Translations under genes and position numbers: made by a program
Part shown: one piece after another, positions 8,251 to 15,763 of the stretch
How positions within the stretch are numbered: position 1 is the first letter of the stretch
How the letters are laid out: each line of letters starts with the position of its first letter
The notes under the pieces: model-generated
Database searches by the model: none
What the model was told of the DNA's origin: nothing
Seen by the model: only the letters and a program-made list of their open reading frames with translations
Assembly (NCBI GenBank): GCA_963762615.1
Contig: CAVXLG010000006.1
Coordinates: forward strand, 186,001-250,000
Direction of reading: 5' to 3'
From: PALSA-505 sp963762615
GTDB taxonomy: Bacteria; Actinomycetota; Actinomycetes; Streptosporangiales; Streptosporangiaceae
Length of the DNA: 64,000 nt

Positions 8251-10921
8251 TCACGGCGCCGTGAGCCGGACGTCGGGACGCTTCATGTAATTCGGCGGTA
8301 TTTTCAGCGTCTGCAGCGCGGCCCTCATCACCTGGTAGAAGACCGGCCCGGCTACCTCGTCGCCGAAGTAGGCCGCGGATTTCGGGTCCTGGACGTTGAT
8401 CGCCACCACCACCTGCGGGTTGTTCGCCGGGGCCATGCCGATGTAGCTGGAACCGTAGCTGCACAGGCAACGCCTGGCCGGGTTCCATTCCTGCGCGGTG
8501 CCGGTCTTCGCGGCGATCGGATAGCCGGCGATCTCACCCCAGTACACCCCCGCCTGGGCGTCTACCACCGGCACTTGCTGCAGCACGCGGATCAGCTCGC
8601 GCGCGGTCTTCGCCTTGATCACCCGGTGTTTTTGCGGGCTGGCCGACGGCACGAACGTCCCGCTCGCGCTGCTGGTGCCGGCCACAACGGACGGCTGCAC
8701 CCGGACTCCGTGGTTGGCGATGGTGGCGTAGACGCCGGCCATCTGCACGGCGTTCGCCGCGACCCCCTGGCCGAACGCGAGCGTGTAGCGCGTGTCTCCC
8801 CACCACTGGGAGGGCTTGGGCAGGATCCCGTCCGAGGCGCCGGGCAGGTTGAGCCCGGTCGGCTGCCCGAGGCCGAAAGCCCGCAGGTAGCCGTACTGCA
8901 CTTTGGGGCGGACGTGCTGGACCACCTGGACCATGCCCACGTTGCTGGAGTTGGCGAGGATGCCGGCCACCGTGAGGCGCTCGGTGGGGTGCGACTCGGC
9001 GTCGTGGAAGGGGAATCCGTGCACGGTGATCTGGTAGGGCACCGTGTAGGGGCTCATCAGCGTCTGCCCGCCGCGCTCCAGCGCCGCGGCGACCGTGATC
9101 ACCTTGCCCGTGCTGCCCGGCTGGAACACGTTGCCCACCGGGTCATCGGTGGTGGCGGCCACGCTGGCCGGGTGGGCCGGGTTGAACGTCGGGTACTGGG
9201 CGAACGCGAGGATCTGCCCGGTGTGCGGCTGCATGACCACCGCGGTGCAGTAGGCCGCGCGGGTGAGCAGGATCCGCTGCTTGCAGGCCTGCTCCGCGGT
9301 GTACTGGAGCTGGGGCAAGATAGTGAGCCGGACGCTGCGGCCGGGCACAGTCGCCGACTGCGTGTCGGTCCCCAGCGGTATCGGCTGGCCGTTTGCGGCC
9401 GTTTGGATCTCCTCCGTGCCGGCGTGCCCGGCGAGTAGCGCGTTGTACTCTTCTTCGACGCCGGACTCGCCCCGCAGGTTGCCCGCCTGGTCGGTGTCGG
9501 TGAAGCCGATCAGGCCGGCCGCCAGCTCCCCGTCGGGGTAGTCGGTGCTGTAGGCCTGCTTGAGCCCGATGCCGGGCAGGTGGCCGAGGCTGCTTCCCGG
9601 CAGGCTCAGGGCGGAGATTCTGGTTCCCCGTCTGCGCGGAAACCGACGGCTTGAGCACCTGGTACTGCGGTGAGCTCGGGTGCCCGATGAGGTTGAGTAT
9701 GGCCGCCTGCGTCATGCCGAGCGGCCCGGCGAGCGCGGCGGCGATCTGCGGCTCCTGCGCCGCGGTCATCAGCTCGGGGTCGGCGAACACCTGGTCCGTC
9801 GGCACGGTCTCGGCCAGGACGGTGCCGTCCGCGGCCGTGATGTCGCCGCGCACCGCGGGAAGCTGGACGGTTTGCACCCGCTGCTGGTCGGCCAGCGCCC
9901 GGTACCTGGATCCGTCCAATCCCTGCAGCTGCACGAGCCGGCCGGCGAACAGCGAGAGCGCGAACGCCACGCATAGCAGGCTGGCCCGCAGGCGGCGTGC
10001 CGGGTCGCCGCGATTCAGCGCGACCCGGCGCTTGGACCGGGGGCGCCGGCGCGGGCCCGGCCGCCCACGGGACGGCCGGGAAGAGCCGGCTGACTCCTGC
10101 CCCTGCCCGCGCGGCCTGGCGCGGCCCGCGGGCAGCACCACCTCGCGCCGCAGCCCGTCGCGCGGCCGGCCAGCTCCATCGCGCCGGCCGCCGGCCCGGG
10201 GCCCGCGACGACGCTCGTCGCCGTCCGGGTGCGGGGCATCGCGCCCGCCGCGTGAGGCCTTGCCTTCTCGCGGCTCGCCGCGACGGCGCGCGCCACGCCG
10301 CCCGCCGTCACGCGGGCTCGCGCTGTCCGGCGGGCCGCCGCCCCGGCCACCCCGCCGGCCGCCCGTGCGGCGTGCGCCGTTCTGCTGGTCACCGCGCAGG
10401 TAACCGCCATCCGCCCGGTCGCCACGCGGCGCTGCGCCATCCCGCCCGCCACTGCGCGCGGCTGCGACGTCCGGCCGGCGGCCGCGCGAGTAGCCGCCAT
10501 CCGCCTGGTCACCGCGCGGCCGTGCGCCATCCCGCCGCCCGCCGCGCGGGGCTGCGCCAGGCCCCTGGTCACCGCGCGAATAGCCGCCATCCGCCCGATC
10601 ACCGCGTGGCGCTGCGCCGTCCCGCCGGCCGCCGCGCGGGGCTGCGCCGAGCCCCTGGTCACCGCGCGGCGCTGCGCCATCCCGCCGCGCGCCGCGCGGG
10701 CCTGCGGACGGTGGCTCATCGCCGCGGGACGGCCGGGCCTGCGGGCGCTCGGCCGGATCGCGCGGGCCGCCGGGGCCGCGCGGGCGCCGGCCCTGGGTGC
10801 TCCGGCGGTCGGGCCCGCCTCGCCCCCCCGGGGCCGTCCCCCGCCGGTCCGGCCCGGGCGGGCGGCGCACGCTCCGCGGAGGCCGCGGCCGGTCCGCGCC
10901 CTCGGCGCCGTCATCTCTCAC
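8251..10921 (-). CDS. ftsI: FtsI/PbpB, septal class B penicillin-binding protein with long repeat-rich N-terminal extension (split by indel)
   Basis: Transpeptidase partner of FtsW. Residues 1-310 are an Arg/Gly/Asp-rich cytoplasmic extension with decapeptide repeats, followed by a membrane anchor (about 313-330, ASLLCVAFALSLFAGRLVQL) and the dimerisation domain (RGDITAADGTVLAETV). The frame breaks near 9615-9622, after SVSAQTGNQ; the neighbouring frame resumes ISALSLPGSSLGHLPGIGLK. Removing one A there restores a protein of about 889 residues. The transpeptidase domain has the SxxK motif (PGSTGK), SxN (ANSSN) and KTG (AAKTGTAQE). The GTG start at 10921 overlaps the ftsL stop (GTGA). Other actinobacterial FtsI proteins usually have a much shorter N-terminus. 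Confidence 0.9.
10376..10684 (-). repeat. 30-bp tandem repeats encoding RGD-type decapeptides in ftsI
   Basis: About ten imperfect 30-base units encode decapeptides such as RDGAAPRGDQ, ADGGYSRGDQ and GPGAAPRGGR (FtsI residues about 80-182). They are arranged in a looser 40-residue super-repeat. Units are multiples of three, so expansion or contraction keeps the frame. The same region is also open in another minus-strand frame, which is a composition effect. Confidence 0.8.
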
Positions 10922-11484
10922 GGGCTGTACCCGGGGACAGCCACCACGCCCGGTATGCGGGCTGGCTGGTTGTAGATGCGCCCGTCCTTCAGGTTGATGA
11001 ACCTGAGCCTGCCGACCGGCTGCATGCCGAGCTGCCGGGCGCGCGCGGCGATCGACGCCGGCGCCGCCAGCTGCGCCGTCTCCTGCTGCAGCGCCTGCTC
11101 CTGCTGGGTGAGAGCGGCGTTCTTCTGCTGCGTGGCCGTGATCTGGAAGGAGCCTTCGGCGAGGGTGGTGTTGATCAGCAGCAGGCAGACCAGGCCGCCG
11201 CCGAGCAGCCCGACGAGCAGCAAGACGAACGGGGTACGGGAGCGCGCCCGCGGCCGCGCCCCGGTCACCCGGTGCTCGGTCGGGGGCGTCCGGGCCTCGG
11301 GGGCGGTCGCGCGCCCGCCGGCTGGTCCCGGGCGGCCAGCAGGCCGCTGGCGCTGCGGCTCACCCGGCCTGCCCGGCCGCTGACCCGGTCGCGGGCGCTG
11401 CAGCTGACGCGGCCGGGAACGCTGCGGCTGGCGGGGATCGAGTGCCTGCGATCCTGCCTTCTCGCCGATCAATCCGGTTGCCAT
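10918..11484 (-). CDS. ftsL: FtsL-like septum protein
   Basis: Small bitopic division protein expected to bridge FtsI/FtsW and the FtsQ/DivIC-like partner. The 188-residue protein has a basic Pro/Arg/Gln-rich cytoplasmic tail of about 83 residues with short PGRP/QRPR repeats, one membrane helix (TPFVLLLVGLLGGGLVCLLL) and an extracytoplasmic coiled coil rich in Gln/Ala ending in RQLGMQPVGRLRFINL. It sits between rsmH and ftsI, the standard ftsL position; sequence conservation in this family is low, so position carries much of the call. ATG 11484; its stop overlaps the ftsI GTG. Confidence 0.85.
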   Translation of the reverse strand: MATGLIGEKAGSQALDPRQPQRSRPRQLQRPRPGQRPGRPGEPQRQRPAGRPGPAGGRATAPEARTPPTEHRVTGARPRARSRTPFVLLLVGLLGGGLVCLLLINTTLAEGSFQITATQQKNAALTQQEQALQQETAQLAAPASIAARARQLGMQPVGRLRFINLKDGRIYNQPARIPGVVAVPGYSP

Positions 11485-11518
11485 CTCTTCACCCCTCGAT
11501 GTCAGCGCCCGCGACCTT

Positions 11519-12472
11519 TCAGGCCGCGTGGTTGATCCGTTCCGCCGCCCGCAGCCGGGCCGATGCGGCCCGGGGATTTGAGGCCGTCTCTTCGGCCGAC
11601 GGCCGCACCGCGCCGCGGGTGAGCAGCCTGAACCGCGGGCGGTGAGACGGCAGCGGCTGGGGCAGCTCGCGCGGGGTCGTATCGGTGGTTCGCTCGGTGA
11701 ACGCGCGCTTGACCATCCGGTCCTCCAGTGAGTGGTAAGCCAGCACGACGATCCGCCCGCCGGGTGCCAGCGATTCCATGGCGGCGGGCAGGGCCCGCGC
11801 GAGCGCTTCCAGTTCCCCGTTCACCTCGATGCGGAGAGCCTGGAAGGTGCGCTTGGCCGGGTTGCCTCCGGTCCGCCGGGCGGCAGCGGGGATCGACGCG
11901 CGGATGATGTCGGCCAGCCGGCCCGTGCTGGTCAGCGGGGCGCGGGCGCGTTCGCGGACCAGAGCGTGGGCGATCCGGCTCGCGAATCTCTCCTCACCGA
12001 ACTCGCGCAGCACGGCCGCCAGCCGCTCGGCCGGGTAGGTGTTCACGACCTGCGCCGCGGTCAGCTCGCGCGTGCTGTCCATGCGCATGTCCAGGGGCGC
12101 GTCATAGGAATAGGCGAAGCCGCGCTGCGGATCGTCGAGTTGCGGCGAGGAGACGCCCAGATCGAACAGGACGCCCTGGACCCACGGCTGATCCCGGCCG
12201 GCCAGTATCTCGGTCATCTCGTCGTACCGGGCGTGCACAAGCGTGACCCGGGCGGCGTAGCGGCCGAGCAGACGGCGAGATTCCTCGATCGCGGCCGGGT
12301 CCATGTCGATGCCGATCAGCGCGAGCCCGGGGTGGGCGTCCAGCAGGACCCGCGCGTGCCCCGCCCGGCCGAGCGTCGCGTCCACCAGCACGGCGCCATC
12401 GGCCTCGAGCGCGGGCGCGAGGAGGGCCGCGACCTGCGGCGCCATGACCGGGAGATGGGCGGCTGAAGCCAC
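11519..12472 (-). CDS. rsmH: RsmH (MraW), 16S rRNA m4C1402 methyltransferase
   Basis: SAM-dependent N4-methylation of C1402 of 16S rRNA. Conserved segments include HLPVMAPQVAALLAP, the SAM-binding DATLGRAGHA, GIDMDPAAIEESRRLL, LFDLGVSSPQLD, RGFAYSYDAPLDMRMD and AYHSLEDRMVKRAF. GTG 12472 is chosen: it begins a few residues before the conserved HVPVM-like motif and follows GGGAGGGAG. An in-frame ATG at 12634, five bases past the mraZ stop, would add 54 unconserved residues; mycobacterial homologues also have N-terminal extensions, so this cannot be excluded. Expected length is about 317 residues. Confidence 0.93.
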   Translation of the reverse strand: MASAAHLPVMAPQVAALLAPALEADGAVLVDATLGRAGHARVLLDAHPGLALIGIDMDPAAIEESRRLLGRYAARVTLVHARYDEMTEILAGRDQPWVQGVLFDLGVSSPQLDDPQRGFAYSYDAPLDMRMDSTRELTAAQVVNTYPAERLAAVLREFGEERFASRIAHALVRERARAPLTSTGRLADIIRASIPAAARRTGGNPAKRTFQALRIEVNGELEALARALPAAMESLAPGGRIVVLAYHSLEDRMVKRAFTERTTDTTPRELPQPLPSHRPRFRLLTRGAVRPSAEETASNPRAASARLRAAERINHAA

Positions 12473-12638
12473 TGCCGGAAGACTCCCTCCCGTATCCGCC
12501 GTCTTGCCTGCTGCCGGTGTGCCCGGCCAGGTCTCCGTCCGCGCGAGCGCCGGTCGTCGCGCCGCCTGGCGCCGGGGAAGGGACGCCAGCCGGCCTGACC
12601 GCCCGCACGCGGGCGAAGACCTCGCCGGGCACATGGAT

Positions 12639-13070
12639 TCAGAGAATCCCCGGCAGCACCTCCTCCGAGGCAGCAGAGAACGCATCCTCCTGCTGGTCCA
12701 GGTAGCTCCGCCAGGCGCCGGCGTCCCAGATCTCCAGGCGGGTGTTCGCGCCCACCACGGCGCAGTCACGCTGCAGACCGGCGTACTCGCGCAGCGCGGG
12801 CGGAATGGTGATCCGCCCCTGCTTGTCAGGTGACTCGTCGGACGCGCTGGCGAAGAAGACCCGGCTGTAATCCCTGACCGTCTTGCCCGTCACCGGAGCG
12901 GTGCGCAGCACCTCGGTGATCCGGGTGAACTCGGCCACCGGAAAGACGTAGAGGCATCTCTCCTGGCCTTTGGTGATCACCAGTCCTCCGGCGAGCTCGT
13001 CCCGGTACTTGGCGGGCAGGAAGAGCCGCCCCTTGTCGTCGAGGCGCGGGGTGTGAGTGCCGAGGAACAC
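12639..13070 (-). CDS. mraZ: MraZ, transcriptional regulator of the dcw cluster
   Basis: First gene of the dcw operon; binds TGGGN direct repeats in its own promoter. The 143-residue protein (GTG start, FLGTHTPRLDDKGR) shows the two swapped-hairpin AbrB-like domains, each with the D-x-[KR]-GR signature: LDDKGRLFLPAKYRDEL and PDKQGRITIPPALREYAG. GAGAGGGG precedes the start at slightly long spacing. The promoter upstream contains matching repeat boxes, consistent with autoregulation. Confidence 0.96.
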   Translation of the reverse strand: MFLGTHTPRLDDKGRLFLPAKYRDELAGGLVITKGQERCLYVFPVAEFTRITEVLRTAPVTGKTVRDYSRVFFASASDESPDKQGRITIPPALREYAGLQRDCAVVGANTRLEIWDAGAWRSYLDQQEDAFSAASEEVLPGIL

Positions 13071-13123
13071 CGGCGCTCACCCCCTCTCCGGACCACCACA
13101 GCCGGGAGACTTACTCCATGGCC

Positions 13124-13155
13124 CCCCACTGTACTCCACATTTCCCCACGGTCAA
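13124..13155 (-). promoter_or_regulatory. dcw promoter with three MraZ-type boxes
   Basis: Read on the minus strand, TTGACC (13150-13155) lies 16 bases from TACAGT (13128-13133), a good vegetative -35/-10 pair. Three pentamers with exact 10-base period fill it: TGGGG (13144-13148), TGGAG (13134-13138) and TGGGG (13124-13128), each separated by five bases. This is the TGGGN-N5-TGGGN arrangement known for MraZ. Bound MraZ would cover the spacer and -10, so repression of the cluster by MraZ is inferred. The start of transcription would be near 13121, about 50 bases before mraZ. Confidence 0.75.
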
Positions 13156-13202
13156 TCGCGACTGGCCCGCCCAGACCCGCGCTGAGCTCGCGAAGCTGCA
13201 GC

Positions 13203-13228
13203 TAGACACCCAGTGGGGCAAGGTGGGG
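13203..13228 (+). promoter_or_regulatory. Second MraZ-type box pair facing moxR
   Basis: On the plus strand, TGGGG (13214-13218) and TGGGG (13224-13228) are separated by five bases, the same geometry as the dcw boxes but pointing the other way. TAGACA (13203-13208) just upstream resembles a -35 element, but no good -10 follows. The moxR start lies about 257 bases downstream. The rest of the 415-base divergent region holds only a GC-rich inverted repeat (13245-13259). Confidence 0.4.
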
Positions 13229-13485
13229 AATCAGCCGGACCCGGGCCGGGCGGCCCGGCTCACCGCAGCGGGAATATTGCGGCATCGTGCGGGTAGCCGG
13301 GATGAATCGTGCAGCTACCTTGCGCGAAGAGCACAGAACCTTCACGGCTCGGCGTCGAACCAGGACTCGATCTCGCGCGTATACCACTGCACGACGTACT
13401 GTCGAAGACGCAGCTCTCACGGATGGTTTGTTCCGTGCCGAAGCTTGTGCTGGGTAGCCTGTGCCTGAGAACGCGAGGAGGCCAA

Positions 13486-14463
13486 GTGGCGGTCGACACG
13501 GGACAGGGTGCCACGCGCCCGCTCGCGGAACAGACGGAGGCGGCCCACCTGGCGGGCAAGGCCATCGAGTCGGTCATCGACGGTAAGGCCGGGACCATCC
13601 GGCTGGCTCTCACGGTACTGCTGGCCGAGGGGCACATGCTGATCGAGGACGTGCCCGGCGTCGGAAAGACCATGCTGGCCAAGGCGCTCGCCAGGTCGAT
13701 CGACTGCACGGTGCGGCGCGTCCAGTTCACGCCGGACCTGCTGCCCAGCGATATCACCGGGGTGAACGCGTTCAACCAGGAATGCGGGGAATTCGAGTTC
13801 AAGCCCGGGCCGGTCTTCGCCAACATCCTCGTCGGCGACGAAATCAACCGGGCATCCCCGAAGACCCAGTCCGCGCTGCTCGAGTGCATGGAAGAGCGCC
13901 AGGTCACGGTGGACGCCACTACCTACAAGCTCGAGTCGCCGTTCATGGTGATCGCCACCCAGAACCCGATCGAGATGGAGGGGACCTATCCCCTTCCCGA
14001 GGCCCAGCTGGACCGGTTCACCGCGCGCATTTCGGTCGGCTACCCCTCTCCCGAGGCAGAACTCGAGATGATCGATACGCACGGGCTGTTCTCGCCGCTC
14101 GACCAGCTCGAGCCGGTGGCAACCGGCAACGACATGCGCGAGCTCATCGCCAGCGTCCGGGGCGTGCACGTGGCGGACTCGATCAGGCACTACGTGATCA
14201 GCCTGGTGAACGCGACCCGGTCAAGCCAGGAACTGCGGCTCGGCGCATCACCGCGGGCCACTCTCCATCTGCTCCGCGCCTCCCGCGCCTACGCGGCACT
14301 CGAGGGCCGCGACTTCGTCATCCCCGACGATATCCAGACGCTCGCGGTACCCGTCCTGGCCCACCGGCTGCTGCCCACCGCAGACGCGATCATCGAGCGC
14401 AAGCTGCCTGAACGGGTGCTCACCAGGCTCATCGAGCGGCTGCCGCTGCCGCAGCGAAGCTGA
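13486..14463 (+). CDS. MoxR-family AAA+ ATPase
   Basis: MoxR AAA+ chaperone-like ATPase of about 325 residues. Walker A is EDVPGVGKTMLAKALA, Walker B is ILVGDEINRA, followed by ASPKTQSALLECMEERQVTV and the sensor region ATQNPIEMEGTYPLPEAQLDRF, all hallmarks of the MRP subfamily. The frame opens earlier, but GTG 13486 directly follows GAGGAGG and precedes the conserved part. It heads an operon with DUF58 and transglutaminase genes, the usual trio in actinobacteria, divergent from dcw. Its substrate is unknown; a role in cell-envelope protein assembly is a family-level inference. Confidence 0.93.
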   Translation: MAVDTGQGATRPLAEQTEAAHLAGKAIESVIDGKAGTIRLALTVLLAEGHMLIEDVPGVGKTMLAKALARSIDCTVRRVQFTPDLLPSDITGVNAFNQECGEFEFKPGPVFANILVGDEINRASPKTQSALLECMEERQVTVDATTYKLESPFMVIATQNPIEMEGTYPLPEAQLDRFTARISVGYPSPEAELEMIDTHGLFSPLDQLEPVATGNDMRELIASVRGVHVADSIRHYVISLVNATRSSQELRLGASPRATLHLLRASRAYAALEGRDFVIPDDIQTLAVPVLAHRLLPTADAIIERKLPERVLTRLIERLPLPQRS

Positions 14464-14487
14464 GCCCGGCACCGGAGAAAGGCAGTC

Positions 14488-15763
14488 ATGCGGTCGCTGC
14501 TAGCAGGATTCACTACCCGGGGGAGATCATTCCTGGCGGCCGGCGCGGCGGCGGCGATCTGCGGCCTGGCGCTCGGCGAGCGCGACCTGGTGCGCGTCGG
14601 TGCCCTGATCTTCCTGCTGCCCCTGCTGTCCGCGCTCGGCGCCGGGCGGACCCGTTACCGGCTTGGCTGCCTGCGCCAGCTCACCCCCGGCCGGGTGCCC
14701 GCGGGCCAGGCGGTACACGTGAACCTGCGGATCGAGAACGTCTCGAAGCTGCCTACCGGCCTGCTGCTGGCCGAGGATGACGTGCCGTACTCGCTGGGCG
14801 GCCGCCCCCGTTTCGTCCTCGAGCGAATCGAGGGGGGCGGCGTGCGGGAATTCGACTACCCGCTCCGCTCGGACGTACGCGGCAAGTTCACGGTGGGGCC
14901 GCTCAGGCTCCGGGTCGCGGACGCGTTCGGGCTGGTGGAACTCGGCCGCTCGTTCAACACCCGCAGTACGCTCGTGGTCTCGCCGAAGGTGGTACCGCTG
15001 CCGGTAACCGCGGTGCCGGGCAGCTGGCACGGCGACGGCGAGGGCCGGGCGAGAGTCGCCGCCGCGGCCGGGGAGGACGACCCCGCTCCCCGCCCCTACC
15101 GCGACGGAGACGAGCTGCGCCGGGTGCACTGGCGCTCCACCGCGCGTTACGGCGAGCTGATGGTACGCCGCGAGGAGCAGCAATGGCGCAATCACGCCGT
15201 GCTGCTGCTCGACACCAGGCGCGGCGCGCACACGGGCAGCGGGATGTCTTCGTCCTTCGAGTTCGCGGTCAGCGCCGCCGCGTCGATCGGCGTGCACTTG
15301 GCCATGCAGGGGTTCGCGGGCCAGCTCGTCACCGATACCGGCGCGGTCACCGGGGGCGGCAGCTTCGAGGATGTGCTGCTCGACAGCCTGGCCGTGGTCA
15401 AGCCGTCGGGCGGAACCGACCTCGGGCCCGGCCTGGCCACCGTCACGCCGCAGGCGAGCGGGCTGTTCGTCGTGGTGGCCGGCCTGCTCGGCCGCTCAGG
15501 CCAAGAGCCTGGTGGCCGGCCACCGGGCCGGCACGCTGGCGCTCGCCCTGCTCCTGGCCGTCTCGACCTGGGAGGCGGGGCGGCAGCAGGCCGACGGCCC
15601 GGACGGCACGGAAGATGCCAGCTCCGTGCTCACCGCGGCCGGCTGGCGGGTGACGACGGTGCGCGCGGATACCCCGCTGGCGGCGGCGTGGGAGCGGCTG
15701 CATCAGCTTCCGGTGATCAGGCAGGCCGACAGCGCCCGCCTCGCGCCGGAGGTGGTGCTGTGA
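14488..15763 (+). CDS. DUF58 protein, VWA-like (split by indel)
   Basis: Two N-terminal membrane segments, then the DUF58 core with PYRDGDELRRVHWRSTARYG, its diagnostic motif, and a VWA-like C-terminal part. The first frame (ATG 14488 after GGAGAAAGG) runs to VVAGLLG and then breaks near 15490-15495; the neighbouring frame continues AAQAKSLVAGHRAGTLALAL to a TGA at 15761-15763 that overlaps the next gene's GTG (GTGA). A one-base correction gives about 424 residues. Without it the reading runs straight into the transglutaminase, giving a false 1235-residue fusion. Partner of the MoxR ATPase upstream. Confidence 0.85.

Noticed and set aside
10015..10914. A 299-codon minus-strand open frame overlapping the ftsI extension
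   Set aside because: It is an alternative frame of the same repeats; only the frame from 10921 leads into the FtsI membrane anchor.
12473..12634. Extra N-terminal segment of RsmH from ATG 12634
   Set aside because: The 54 residues are unconserved-looking and the GTG at 12472 fits the family start; kept only as an alternative.
13245..13259. GCCGGG-CGG-CCCGGC as a terminator
   Set aside because: It lies between divergent genes, where no transcript should end, and has no U-tract.
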